Below, piece by piece: positions 1-8,984 of a DNA stretch of 64,000 nt. The stretch spans positions 62,001 through 126,000 of the forward strand of contig JAFIDK010000007.1 of the NCBI GenBank assembly GCA_017051695.1, read 5' to 3'. Every line of letters starts with the position of its first letter. Within the stretch, counting starts at the first letter, position 1. A program made the translations under genes and the position numbers. The DNA is from Algoriphagus aestuarii. Lineage in GTDB: Bacteria > Bacteroidota > Bacteroidia > Cytophagales > Cyclobacteriaceae. The notes below the pieces were generated by a model, which ran no database searches, had not been told where the DNA came from, and saw only the letters and a list, made by a program, of their open reading frames with translations.

Positions 1-730
1 GAAAAATGGGACCGAAAGAACATTTGGGTTACGGTTTAGGTATTACAGAAATTCCCAGAACAATAGAAATTATCCTACAAAAGGTGCTGAAGGGTTATTG
101 GAATCGGTATTTCATTTTAATAATAAACTCAAAATCAATCTAAAATCCGGAGTAGATACAATTCTTGTGAATATAGATGGTATCCAGGTGCCTTTGCCAA
201 AAGATGTCCTGGATGGATTGGCAGAAAGTCTGACGCCTGATCCCTATTTCACCCTGATAGGTAGGTATTCAAAGTTCTTATGGATTAGTCCAATATTCCA
301 GTTAAAACCTGAAGTGGCAGGTGCAGTCATTCTGACGAATAACAATGAAGAAAAAAGCTTTCAGGACTTTTTTGTGGGAGGCTACCAAAAAATCCGATTT
401 ATCGATACCAATTTTTGGGGACTGAATTATGGAGAAGTTCAAACCTCCAATTTTATAAAAGCGGGGATGACCACTCAATTTATTCCTATCAAAAAGGTTT
501 ATTTAAGAGCAGGAGTCAATTATTTGGGATTTAGTAAAGCATATCAAATTCAAGAAGAAGGTTTTTTCAATAATGTTTTCAGAGATGATAATTATGTAGG
601 GTATGGGTTGGACATGACCTATCAATCCATCCTCGGACCTATTACTATTGGTGTCAGCAGTAACAGCAAGGATAATAAAGTTCGATCTTATTTTTCTTTG
701 GGATATTCCTTTAATTATTCGGATCGATAG
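1..730 (+). CDS. C-terminal part of an outer-membrane beta-barrel protein (patatin-like phospholipase/BamA type), cut by the left edge
   Basis: The reading frame is open to the left edge of the window, so the start of the gene is missing; about 242 residues are visible. They are rich in alternating hydrophobic beta-strand segments and end in an aromatic-rich strand (YSFNYSDR), as outer-membrane barrels do. The stretch containing YPTKG, followed by a strand, resembles the barrel of Bacteroidota patatin-like phospholipases carrying a BamA-type C-terminal domain. The catalytic patatin part would lie outside the window, so this family call is an inference. A TTG at 98 is not a credible start because the frame and the homology-like pattern continue upstream. 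The last 20 bases overlap the end of the convergent GH43 gene. Confidence 0.6.
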   Translation, partial: KNGTERTFGLRFRYYRNSQNNRNYPTKGAEGLLESVFHFNNKLKINLKSGVDTILVNIDGIQVPLPKDVLDGLAESLTPDPYFTLIGRYSKFLWISPIFQLKPEVAGAVILTNNNEEKSFQDFFVGGYQKIRFIDTNFWGLNYGEVQTSNFIKAGMTTQFIPIKKVYLRAGVNYLGFSKAYQIQEEGFFNNVFRDDNYVGYGLDMTYQSILGPITIGVSSNSKDNKVRSYFSLGYSFNYSDR

Positions 731-1814
731 TCTGGATGGACCCATCCGGCAAATGGGTGAGTTTTGTCATCTTGATATTTCGCAAGTGTGTTTCTCCTGA
801 AAGCTGTGTATCGTGATAGAATAAGTACCATTCTCCATTTACTTCGACAATGGAATGATGATTTGTCCAGCCTTCTACCGGATTTAAAACTACTCCTTGA
901 TATGTAAAAGGTCCATAAGGATTCTCAGCCGTCGCATAGGCTATGTAGTGTGTATCTCCAGTGGAATAGGATAAATAATACGTTCCATTGTACTGATGAA
1001 CCCAAGCGGCTTCAAAAAATCTTCGGTTGTTATCTCCATTTACAAGTGGGTTTCCTTCCTGGTCTAGTATTTTTATTTCTTTAGGTGTCTCAGCGAATTC
1101 CAGCATGTCATCACTCATTTTGGCAATGATGGGCCCAAGTGCAGGTTGATCATCTGCTGGTAGGCCATCAGTTGGCGCAGGACCTTTATCTTCAAAATTA
1201 TTGTTTCGGTATTTTTGTAACTGACCTCCCCAAATTCCTCCAAAATACATGTAATTAGAACCGTCTGCGTCTTCAAAAACTGCAGGATCAATGCTGTAAC
1301 TGCCTTTGATGGGTTCAGGCTGAGCTGTAAATGGGCCAGTTGGAGAATCGGCAACAGCCACGCCTATTTTGAAGATGTCCTGAGCATCTTTCGCAGGGAA
1401 ATACAAATAATACTTCCCATCCTTTTCTGCAGCATCCGGTGCCCAAAGTTGCCTTTTTGCCCAAGGGATATCCTCTACTCCCAAGACCTTTCCTTCGTCC
1501 ACCACAGAGGAAGTCGGTGAGTCCATAGCATACACATGGTAATCCATCATGTTGAAATGAGAACCCAAATCGTCTTGAGGTACCTCAGACTCAATGTCGT
1601 GGGAAGGATAGATGTATAATTTCCCATCAAAAACATGAGCAGAAGGGTCAGCTGTATAGTGATCTGTAATCAATGGCTGGGAAAGATACCTCGCAGCAAT
1701 ACTATCTGCTACTACAGTTTCTTCAGCAACTTCAGAAGTATTAGGCGAGTTATTGCAAGCTGAAAATGCAAGAATTACAGCTAAAGCGGTTGTGATTTTA
1801 TAAAGGTTATTCAT
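711..1814 (-). CDS. GH43-family glycoside hydrolase, lipoprotein
   Basis: This is probably an exported arabinosidase or xylosidase acting on plant or algal hemicellulose. The N-terminus is a lipoprotein signal with the lipobox FSAC at Cys20, so the enzyme should be anchored in the outer membrane. The three carboxylates of the GH43 five-bladed propeller are in the expected order: base Asp56 in TADPSAH, pKa-modulating Asp176 in YSIDPAVF, and acid Glu268 in FFEAAW. At 367 residues it is a single catalytic domain without a carbohydrate-binding module. The ATG at 1814 directly precedes the signal peptide. The exact substrate cannot be read from the sequence. It converges with, and overlaps by 20 bases, the gene cut by the left edge. 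Confidence 0.85.
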   Translation of the reverse strand: MNNLYKITTALAVILAFSACNNSPNTSEVAEETVVADSIAARYLSQPLITDHYTADPSAHVFDGKLYIYPSHDIESEVPQDDLGSHFNMMDYHVYAMDSPTSSVVDEGKVLGVEDIPWAKRQLWAPDAAEKDGKYYLYFPAKDAQDIFKIGVAVADSPTGPFTAQPEPIKGSYSIDPAVFEDADGSNYMYFGGIWGGQLQKYRNNNFEDKGPAPTDGLPADDQPALGPIIAKMSDDMLEFAETPKEIKILDQEGNPLVNGDNNRRFFEAAWVHQYNGTYYLSYSTGDTHYIAYATAENPYGPFTYQGVVLNPVEGWTNHHSIVEVNGEWYLFYHDTQLSGETHLRNIKMTKLTHLPDGSIQTIDPNN

Positions 1815-2015
1815 AGGTTGGTAGGATTAAGAGTCAATCATTCAAATAAATTTAACTAAAAATAGATAGGATTTCGTCATCGGATAAAATAGCAACTATA
1901 GCTGGTTCTTTTAATTACCATTGATCCCAAACTCAAACCACAGAAAGGTATTGGCATTCAGAATATCAATGAATTCGGTATATTGGAGCTATTAAAACCC
2001 AATCTAACCTATTTT

Positions 2016-2552
2016 ATGAACCGTAGAAAATCACTCAAAATCCTGGGTGCATCAGCAGCAGGTATTGCCGGATTGGCGCTTGTCGAATGGAAATGGCAGC
2101 TCCTTGACGGAATCAATCACAAAGGATTCTTCACAAATAGAGAAGAAAAACTCATTTCAGCCATCGCTGACACCATTATCCCGGAAGGACTTCCGGCCAT
2201 CACGCCTTCTCCTGAAGCAAAGCCAATCGGTGCCCTCAGCACTGGGACAGATATTTACCTGCGCAAGCTTTTTGAGCATTGCTACGAAAAGGAAGATCAG
2301 GATAAAATTAAATTGCAACTCAAAGCACTCGATGATAAAGGGTTTTTGAAAGCTTCTAAAGAAGAACGGCAAGCCATGCTTTTAGCCTTGAATACTTCTG
2401 AAAAAGAAGAAGAGAAGGAATTTTTTGCCTTGATGAAAGAACAGACCATAGTTGGTTTTACGACTGTCAAAGAAGTGATGGTAGACTACCGTCATTATCA
2501 AATTGCACCGGGTTTTTATACCGGTTGTGCAGATGTTCCAGCCCAAGTTTAA
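2016..2552 (+). CDS. Gluconate 2-dehydrogenase subunit 3-like protein, Tat-exported small subunit
   Basis: This is the small subunit of a periplasmic FAD-dependent sugar or glycoside dehydrogenase. The N-terminus is MNRRKSLKILG followed by a hydrophobic stretch, a twin-arginine (Tat) signal. The body is helical and contains the family-typical EEKLISAIADTIIPE segment. The frame extends to a TTG at 1983, but the ATG at 2016 is chosen because it places the twin arginines at the N-terminus. The gene ends 12 bases before the GMC dehydrogenase gene, which has no signal of its own. In this family the folded pair is exported together through the Tat signal of the small subunit. The two genes are very likely one operon. 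Confidence 0.87.
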   Translation: MNRRKSLKILGASAAGIAGLALVEWKWQLLDGINHKGFFTNREEKLISAIADTIIPEGLPAITPSPEAKPIGALSTGTDIYLRKLFEHCYEKEDQDKIKLQLKALDDKGFLKASKEERQAMLLALNTSEKEEEKEFFALMKEQTIVGFTTVKEVMVDYRHYQIAPGFYTGCADVPAQV

Positions 2553-2564
2553 ATCACCAAGAAA

Positions 2565-4262
2565 ATGCTACAAGATTCAAAAGAAAAGCGCACTTACGAT
2601 GCGATCGTGATAGGTTCTGGAGCCAGCGGCGGCTGGGCTGCCAAAGAACTGACAGAAAAAGGATTGAAGACTTTGGTACTCGAAAGAGGAAGAATGGTCA
2701 AACACATTGAAGATTACCCCACTGCTTCAAAAGCTCCCTGGGAATTTGAATTCCGTGGGGCAGTTCCGTTAGAGAAAAGATCAGGAATTGGTGGAGGTAG
2801 ATGGTTAAGAGAAGAAACAGCTCACTGGGCTTTGGCAGATGATGAGCAACCGATCATTCAGGAGAAGCCATTTCGATGGTTTAGAGGATATCATGTGGGA
2901 GGGAAATCTCTACTTTGGGCAAGAGCCACCCAGCGTTGGTCAGATTATGATTTTGAAGGTCCAGCCAGAGATGGATTTGCAATTGACTGGCCGATACGCG
3001 CTAAAGATTTGAATCCATGGTATGATTATGTGGAGCGCTTTGCCGGAATCGCTGGCAATAAAGATGGCTTACCTGAACTTCCGGATTCTGAAGTAATGCC
3101 AGGCTTTGAATTAAGCTGCATTGAGCAATATTATAAAGAGCAATTGCAAGCCAATTATGGAAACAGACATTTGATTCAAGGGCGATGTGCGCATTTGACT
3201 GATCCTCAGGAAATCCATAAGCAGCAAGGGAGAAACAAATGCCAGCATCAAGCCATGTGTAATAGGGGTTGTGTCTATGGTGGTTATTTTTCTGCCAACG
3301 CATCTACTTTGCCTTGGGCTGAGAAAACAGGGAATCTAACTATAAGACCAGATTCTGTCGTAGAATCAATTATTTACGACGATGCAAAAGGAAAAGCAAC
3401 CGGAGTAAGGATTATTGATCGCCACACCAATGAGGCCATCGAGTTTTATGCGAAAATTATCTTTGTAAATGCTTCTACGATAGCGTCCAATGCGATTTTA
3501 TTGAATTCAAAATCGAGCACTTTTTCCAATGGAATTGGAAATGAAAATGGATTGATGGGTAAGTTTTTGGCTTGCCATAATTATAGAGGAAAGGGCTATG
3601 CAACTTTCGAAGGATTTTTGGACAAAGCCAACCTTGGAAGAAGTCCAGGTCATGCCTATGTGCCGAGATTCCGAAATGTTTTCAAACAAGACACCGATTT
3701 CCTTAGGGGATATTCCATCGGTATGTCTGGAGGTAGAAGTATGGGCTCGGATACCAGCATGATCGGAGATGACTTGAGAGATAATTTGCTCAATCAGAAA
3801 TACAATGATGTTTGGGGACTGGCTGCCTGGATGCAGGGAGAGACTGTTCCTGTAGAGGATAATCACATGCGGCTTAGCCCTGACCAAGTGGATAAATATG
3901 GGATTCCTCAAATCATCCTTTCGGTGGAGTGGAAAGAAAATGATGATAAAATGGCAGCAGATTTCGTGGCTCAGCAAACAGAAATGTATGAGCGGGCTGG
4001 CTTTAAAAACATCAAAGTCGAAGATTCACATTCAGATCCTGGTTCGGATATCCATGAAATGGGTGGCGTAAGAATGGGGAAAGACCCCAAAGATTCTTTG
4101 CTCAACGAATGGAATCAGTTACACCATTGTAAAAATGTTTTTGTGACGGATGGAGCTTGTATGACAAGTACCAGCACCCAAAATCCAACCTTGACTTTTA
4201 TGGCATTGACGGCAAGAGCTGCAAATTATGCGGTGGAAGAACTGAATAAAATGAACCTCTAA
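2565..4262 (+). CDS. GMC-family FAD-dependent oxidoreductase, large subunit of a sugar/glycoside dehydrogenase
   Basis: It oxidises a hydroxyl group of a sugar, sugar acid or glycoside and passes electrons to a membrane or periplasmic acceptor. The Rossmann FAD motif GSGASGG lies at about residues 17-23. The C-terminal GMC domain carries His497 (in HEMGG) and Asn540 (in TQNPTLTF), the usual catalytic pair. Cys226, Cys232 and Cys236 show the spacing C-x5-C-x3-C, matching the [3Fe-4S] ligand pattern known from bacterial FAD-dependent glucose dehydrogenase. The protein is 565 residues long and has no signal peptide, which fits export as a passenger of the Tat-signalled subunit encoded just upstream. 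A TIM-barrel protein is encoded about 40 bases downstream. Whether the product is a 3-keto-glycoside or an aldonic acid derivative cannot be decided here. Confidence 0.9.
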   Translation: MLQDSKEKRTYDAIVIGSGASGGWAAKELTEKGLKTLVLERGRMVKHIEDYPTASKAPWEFEFRGAVPLEKRSGIGGGRWLREETAHWALADDEQPIIQEKPFRWFRGYHVGGKSLLWARATQRWSDYDFEGPARDGFAIDWPIRAKDLNPWYDYVERFAGIAGNKDGLPELPDSEVMPGFELSCIEQYYKEQLQANYGNRHLIQGRCAHLTDPQEIHKQQGRNKCQHQAMCNRGCVYGGYFSANASTLPWAEKTGNLTIRPDSVVESIIYDDAKGKATGVRIIDRHTNEAIEFYAKIIFVNASTIASNAILLNSKSSTFSNGIGNENGLMGKFLACHNYRGKGYATFEGFLDKANLGRSPGHAYVPRFRNVFKQDTDFLRGYSIGMSGGRSMGSDTSMIGDDLRDNLLNQKYNDVWGLAAWMQGETVPVEDNHMRLSPDQVDKYGIPQIILSVEWKENDDKMAADFVAQQTEMYERAGFKNIKVEDSHSDPGSDIHEMGGVRMGKDPKDSLLNEWNQLHHCKNVFVTDGACMTSTSTQNPTLTFMALTARAANYAVEELNKMNL

Positions 4263-4299
4263 TTTGCTTTTCTATACTTTCAAGAACCTATTCGGAATT

Positions 4300-5160
4300 A
4301 TGAAACTTAAACCTATTACACTGTTCCTCGCATTGATTGTGATGGCGATTTCTTTTGATTCCTTCGCTCAAAAAAAGGGCGACCCTTTGTTGCAAGCACC
4401 TCTCGGTATTGCAGCTTATACCTTTAGAAATGAATTTCCGAAAGGAGTGGAGCAAACCTTGGATATTATCCAAAAATTGGGATTCAAAGAATATGAAGGA
4501 GGTACAGCAGGAATGGAGCCGGAGGAATTCAAAAGGCTATGTGCTGAAAGAGGGATCAGTATTCCCTCCACTGGAACGGGCTTTGAGCAATTAGAGGAAA
4601 ACCCTCAAGCAGTGGCAGATCGTGTGAAAGCCCTTGGGGCAAAATATGTCATGTGTGCCTGGATACCCCATAATGGCGATTTCACCAAAGCCAATGCAGA
4701 TCGAGCGATCAAGGCATTCAATGAGGGGGGAAAAGTATTAAAGGAGAATGGTATTGTTTTCAAATACCATGTTCATGGCTATGAATTCCAACCTTTTGGA
4801 GATGGGACTTTGCTTGATTATATCATCGAAAATACCAATCCGGAATATGTTTCTTTACAAATGGATGTGATGTGGACACATTTTGGAGGTGGAGATCCTG
4901 TGGCTTTGCTCAAAAAGTATGGAGATCGTTGGGTTTCACTGCATTTGAAAGATTTTAGGAAAGGTGCTCCAAAAGACATGACAGGACTCACCGGGCCGGA
5001 GAATGATGTGCCTTTGGGAACAGGCGAACTGGATATTCCTGGGATCCTTCGTGAATCCAATAAATTCGGGATCAAGCATATGTTTATCGAAGATGAAAGT
5101 GATCAGGAATTAGTCAATCTTCCGAAAAGTATCGCTTATTTGAGAAGTTTGAAGTACTAA
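4300..5160 (+). CDS. Exported sugar phosphate isomerase/epimerase-like TIM-barrel protein
   Basis: The family (xylose isomerase-like TIM barrel, AP endonuclease 2 fold) includes epimerases, isomerases and, in Bacteroidota, lyases or hydrolases acting on keto-glycosides. Residues 1-24 form a Sec signal peptide ending in SFAQ. Candidate metal ligands sit at the ends of barrel strands: the histidines of HVHGYEF, Asp in QMDVMWTHF, His in SLHLKDF and Glu in FIEDES. The ATG at 4300 is chosen over a TTG at 4264 because it begins the signal peptide. It follows the GMC gene closely and in the same direction, and a strong terminator follows it, so the three genes form a likely operon. A periplasmic location makes a phosphorylated substrate unlikely. 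Confidence 0.85.
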   Translation: MKLKPITLFLALIVMAISFDSFAQKKGDPLLQAPLGIAAYTFRNEFPKGVEQTLDIIQKLGFKEYEGGTAGMEPEEFKRLCAERGISIPSTGTGFEQLEENPQAVADRVKALGAKYVMCAWIPHNGDFTKANADRAIKAFNEGGKVLKENGIVFKYHVHGYEFQPFGDGTLLDYIIENTNPEYVSLQMDVMWTHFGGGDPVALLKKYGDRWVSLHLKDFRKGAPKDMTGLTGPENDVPLGTGELDIPGILRESNKFGIKHMFIEDESDQELVNLPKSIAYLRSLKY

Positions 5161-5221
5161 TTGAAAACATATCAAAGGCTTTTGATGTGGACTTTGAATT
5201 GAATAATAAAGTATGAATATG

Positions 5222-5254
5222 AATTCCGGGTTTTCACCCGGAATTTTTACTTTT
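5222..5254 (+). terminator. Rho-independent terminator
   Basis: A perfect 9-bp stem (AATTCCGGG at 5222-5230, CCCGGAATT at 5237-5245) with a 6-base loop is followed by a T-rich tail. It closes the dehydrogenase/TIM-barrel operon and separates it from the sulfatase gene, which starts 18 bases later. Confidence 0.85.
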
Positions 5255-5271
5255 AGGTAAATTCTATCTTA

Positions 5272-6690
5272 ATGAATAAAATAGTACTGATTGCCGGTCT
5301 TTTAGTTTTTTGCACTTTTTCTTCTTTTGCCCAAGATGGAAAAGACTTCAATGTTCTGATCATTCACGTAGATGATTTAGGCTGGGCAGACATAGAGCCT
5401 TTGGGAAGTGATTTTTATGAAACTCCCCATATCAATCAGCTGGCGTCTGAAGGGATTTTATTTACAGATTCCTATGCGGCAGCGCCTATTTGTTCTCCGA
5501 CTAGGGCAGCAATGCTGACAGGGAAATATCCGGCAAGATTGGGAATAACAGATTGGATAAGAGCGAAATTTCAAGGAGTGACCACTTCTGGACTGCCGGG
5601 AGAGTATGAGGTTTTTGAAGATAAACCACTGAAAACTCCTAAAATCCAAGGCTATCTTCCATTAGAAGAAGTCACCATTGCAGAACGCATGAAAGCGCAT
5701 GGCTACCAGACGCTACATGTGGGTAAATGGCATTTGGGTGAAGAAGGATATTATCCAACCGATCAAGGTTTTGATGTGAATATAGGTGGAAATGACTTGG
5801 GGCAACCGCCGAGTTATTTTGATCCCTATTTACCTGAAAAGCCAAGAGAGTTTTATGAGATCACTACTTTGAAACCTAGGAAAACTGGAGAGTTTTTGAC
5901 AGATAGAGAAGGAGATGAAGTGGTGAATTATATCCGAACTAAAAAAGGGGAGAAATTTTTTATCCATTGGGCGCCTTATGCGGTGCATACCCCGATCATG
6001 GGCAAGCCGGATTTGGTGGAAAAGTACAAGCAAAAAGAGCCCGGAAATCAGAGAAATGCGGAGTATGCCGCTTTGGTAGAAAGTGTAGATCAGAATGTGG
6101 GTAAAGTGATGGAGGCTTTGGTTGAGCTTGGATTGCGGGAAAATACTTTGGTGATTTTCAGCTCAGACAATGGTGGTTTGATCGGTAACTATGATAATCC
6201 GATTACCAATAATTATCCCCTGAAATCCCAGAAAGGATATCCATACGAAGGAGGAATCCGTGTGCCGACAATTGTAAGTTGGCCAGGCAAACTTCCTATG
6301 GGAGCATTGAGTGAAACTCCAATCATCACGATGGATTGGATACCTACCATTTTGGATTTTATGGGTGAAAACCCTCGTCAAGAAGGTCTGGATGGGATTT
6401 CTTTAAAACCTGTTTTAGAGAATCCTTCCCAAAAAGTTGATAGGGATTTATTTTGGCATTTCCCTCATTATCGTCTGTCAGATATTGTTCCTTACGCCAT
6501 AATCAGGTCAGGTGACTACAAGTTGATCCATTATTTTGATGGAAGTCAGGATGAATTGTACAACCTTGAATATGATATGGAGGAGAAAGTCAATGTGATT
6601 TCTACCAGAAAAGCCATTGCTGATAAGCTTCAGATTAAACTTGAAAACTGGTTGAAAGAAACCGGAGCGAGATTACCCGTAGAGAAGTAA
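5272..6690 (+). CDS. Sulfatase, S1 family, Cys-type, exported
   Basis: It hydrolyses sulfate esters, most likely on carbohydrates. Residues 1-21 are a signal peptide ending in SFAQ. The S1 signature CSPTR lies at residues 74-78; Cys74 is the residue converted to formylglycine in this family. Metal-binding aspartates are seen at 34-35 (HVDDLGW) and in SSDNGG, and the GKWHLG motif covers 151-156. At 472 residues it is a normal length. Conversion of Cys74 needs a maturase (anaerobic sulfatase-maturating enzyme or FGE), and none is encoded in this window. No SusCD pair or other sulfatase is adjacent, so the substrate is unknown. The gene ends 13 bases before the end of the convergent response-regulator gene. 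Confidence 0.92.
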   Translation: MNKIVLIAGLLVFCTFSSFAQDGKDFNVLIIHVDDLGWADIEPLGSDFYETPHINQLASEGILFTDSYAAAPICSPTRAAMLTGKYPARLGITDWIRAKFQGVTTSGLPGEYEVFEDKPLKTPKIQGYLPLEEVTIAERMKAHGYQTLHVGKWHLGEEGYYPTDQGFDVNIGGNDLGQPPSYFDPYLPEKPREFYEITTLKPRKTGEFLTDREGDEVVNYIRTKKGEKFFIHWAPYAVHTPIMGKPDLVEKYKQKEPGNQRNAEYAALVESVDQNVGKVMEALVELGLRENTLVIFSSDNGGLIGNYDNPITNNYPLKSQKGYPYEGGIRVPTIVSWPGKLPMGALSETPIITMDWIPTILDFMGENPRQEGLDGISLKPVLENPSQKVDRDLFWHFPHYRLSDIVPYAIIRSGDYKLIHYFDGSQDELYNLEYDMEEKVNVISTRKAIADKLQIKLENWLKETGARLPVEK

Positions 6691-6703
6691 TTCTTTTGCC
6701 TTT

Positions 6704-7387
6704 CTAGCAGACTAATTTATAGCCATAACCTCTCACATTCAGGATTTGGATATTCGGATCATCTTGAAGCTTTTTGCGAAGCTTCGTGATAAACACATCC
6801 ATGCTTCTGGCATTGAAAAAGTCATCTGCCCCCCAGATTCTGGTCAGGATCAGGCTTCGATCGGTAATGTCATTGCTGTTTTCAAGTAGGATTTCCAGGA
6901 GTTGGGATTCCCGGGCAGTCAGAGGCGATTCTTTCTCTCCAAATTTTAAAAGCTGTCTGGTAGGATGAAATTCAAATTCACCCAGTTCCAACCAATCCCG
7001 CTGCTGATTTTTAATCAGTTTCCGGTCCAGTTGTGCATTGATTCGGACGATCAATTCCTCCATGCTAAATGGCTTCCGGATGTAATCATTTCCACCTTGA
7101 CCAAAGCCTTTGACCACATCTTCCGTCTGGCCTTTTGAAGTCAGAAAGATAATAGGAGTGAAAGGATCAATTCTCCGGATTTGCTCCGCTAAAGTGAATC
7201 CGTCCTTTTTTGGCATCATCACATCCAAGACTAAAATATCGGGCTTTGAGACCTTGTATTTTTCCCAGGCAATCTCTCCATTGGCACAAAGCAATACCTC
7301 AAAATCTCGGCTTTCCAGACTTTCCTGAACGATCATTCCCAAGGAAATCTCATCTTCTGCTAAAAGGACTTTGGTTTTTGAGTTCAT
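6704..7387 (-). CDS. OmpR-family response regulator
   Basis: The protein has an N-terminal receiver domain with the phosphoacceptor Asp55 in ILVLDVMMP, acidic residues at 11-13 and a conserved Lys in FLTSKG. A C-terminal OmpR/PhoB winged helix follows, with the typical RSMDVFITKLRKKL and NVRGYGYKL segments. The ATG at 7387 overlaps the histidine kinase stop codon as ATGA, which indicates translational coupling; the TTG six bases upstream is unlikely. It forms a two-component pair with the kinase, most like the RprXY type of Bacteroides. The three GTTAAC-type repeats at 8985-9012, upstream of the pair and of the divergent operon, are a candidate binding site. Confidence 0.93.
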   Translation of the reverse strand: MNSKTKVLLAEDEISLGMIVQESLESRDFEVLLCANGEIAWEKYKVSKPDILVLDVMMPKKDGFTLAEQIRRIDPFTPIIFLTSKGQTEDVVKGFGQGGNDYIRKPFSMEELIVRINAQLDRKLIKNQQRDWLELGEFEFHPTRQLLKFGEKESPLTARESQLLEILLENSNDITDRSLILTRIWGADDFFNARSMDVFITKLRKKLQDDPNIQILNVRGYGYKLVC

Positions 7388-8946
7388 GGCCAAATGGTGG
7401 TAAATGAAGTACTATGCGGAGCGGTTTGTAAAATAATTTCGCCCCCATGCTTTTCTATGATTTTTTTGACATAATAGAGCCCGATACCAAATCCTTTGAT
7501 ATCATGGATATTGCCTTGAGGAATTCTATAAAACTGCTCAAAAATCCGTTCTTTCTGACCCGAACTGATTTTTCCGCCATTATCCCAGATTCTGATTTTT
7601 GTCTGGTTGCTCTGATCCAAAGTGATCTGAATCTGATCTCCCCCGTATTTGATAGCATTGTCCAAGAGATTGGAAAGTGCATTCTCAAAGTGAAAAGTAT
7701 CCACCAATATGGGCTTAATAGCTGAAGGAAGTGATAGCTCGATCTTCTTCTCTGGAGCTAGAGTTTGGTATTTTTGAAGCAGAGATCTTAGGACGGGTTC
7801 CGGATCGATCTCTTCCGTTCGCAACATCAATTGTTCAGAATCCAGCGTGGCAGTTTCCAGTAATTTCTCCACCATCAGGTTCAGTTTATGCAGTTGCATT
7901 TTAGAAATACCCAAGTATCTTTTGTTCTTTTCCGGATCATTGGAAGGGTTGAATTGCTCGATACCTTCGATGGCAGATAGCGTAGTAGCAATCGGAGTTT
8001 TAAATTCGTGGGTAATGTTTGAAATCAGATCCTGCTTGATTTCTGCGATTTCCTTCTGGTTTTTGATGGTTTGGTAGAGGTAGTAAAATGCGAAGCCAAT
8101 GATCACCAAAAACAGCACAGAAGTTAGAATTTCAATGATTCCTCTTCTCAAAACGGTCAGTGCCGTGTTTTCAAAATACATTTCCAGCTTTTGACCTCTG
8201 GGTAAAAAGGTGGATTTTGACTGGGTTTTGAAAGGCATCTCCAAGGCCTCTTTTTCATGATAGGCTCCGTTTAGGCTGTCCCCATCGTAGTGAAGTAAAC
8301 CATATTCAATATCGATTTTCTTTCGGGCCAGTTCCGCTTGTAAGTAGTTGTTGATTTTATCAAAATCCAAGGAATCCCGGGTGATGGAAATGATGATTTG
8401 ACTCGTCAGTTTTTTGAGACTTCTTAAACTATCTGCAGCTTCCAAACCTCGGAAAATATTGATTTCGTTTATTTCATCCACTTGAAAATTAGACAGCGTG
8501 TCTTGATGAAATCTTAATTCATGTTTCTCAGAACCAGTGCTGTCTTGTAGGATTTCGCCTGTACTAGAGAGCGCTTTGAGGATAAGTTGGCTTTTTCCTA
8601 CCCGTTTAAAAAAACTCAAAGAGCTCTTGGAAGTATCTGAAACGATGAGGGAATCGGCCGAACTGTTATTCAAAAAAAACTTGGTTGTAACAGAATCGGG
8701 ATGAAGAGATGCGTTCTGTTTCCATTCCAGACGCTGAAAATTGTCAGTCAAGGTGACTACATCACTTTTTGCTATTTCTGCATAATATTCATCCAAAGCT
8801 GTATCCAGACTGCCTTGAATATCATTCACCAATTGGTTTTCGATGAGCTGAAATTGAGAGATGTTTCGATAGATCTGAACACCAATACTGATGCATAAAG
8901 TAAATGCAATCAGAATCCCTATCCGCTTGAATTGTAGTTGTTTCAC
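7384..8946 (-). CDS. Sensor histidine kinase, two transmembrane helices
   Basis: A first transmembrane helix (about 9-25), a roughly 245-residue periplasmic sensor region and a second helix (about 272-291) are followed by a HisKA domain with His313 in NITHEFKTP and a HATPase_c domain containing NLLDNAIKYG and the GFGIGLYYV G-box. The start is a GTG: the upstream frame meets a stop within three codons and no ATG is near. The periplasmic region shows no domain I recognise. The gene overlaps that of its response regulator by 4 bases. The pair lies divergent from the GLPGLI/beta-barrel operon, a common arrangement when the regulator controls its neighbour. Confidence 0.92.
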   Translation of the reverse strand: MKQLQFKRIGILIAFTLCISIGVQIYRNISQFQLIENQLVNDIQGSLDTALDEYYAEIAKSDVVTLTDNFQRLEWKQNASLHPDSVTTKFFLNNSSADSLIVSDTSKSSLSFFKRVGKSQLILKALSSTGEILQDSTGSEKHELRFHQDTLSNFQVDEINEINIFRGLEAADSLRSLKKLTSQIIISITRDSLDFDKINNYLQAELARKKIDIEYGLLHYDGDSLNGAYHEKEALEMPFKTQSKSTFLPRGQKLEMYFENTALTVLRRGIIEILTSVLFLVIIGFAFYYLYQTIKNQKEIAEIKQDLISNITHEFKTPIATTLSAIEGIEQFNPSNDPEKNKRYLGISKMQLHKLNLMVEKLLETATLDSEQLMLRTEEIDPEPVLRSLLQKYQTLAPEKKIELSLPSAIKPILVDTFHFENALSNLLDNAIKYGGDQIQITLDQSNQTKIRIWDNGGKISSGQKERIFEQFYRIPQGNIHDIKGFGIGLYYVKKIIEKHGGEIILQTAPHSTSFTTIWP

Positions 8947-8984
8947 GACGCTAAATTAGGAGCAAAGTGATTGAAAAACCGAAT

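Noticed and set aside
3507-3977. 156-residue minus-strand frame inside the GMC dehydrogenase gene
   Set aside because: The plus-strand gene is unambiguous, and the antisense frame has no recognisable domain.
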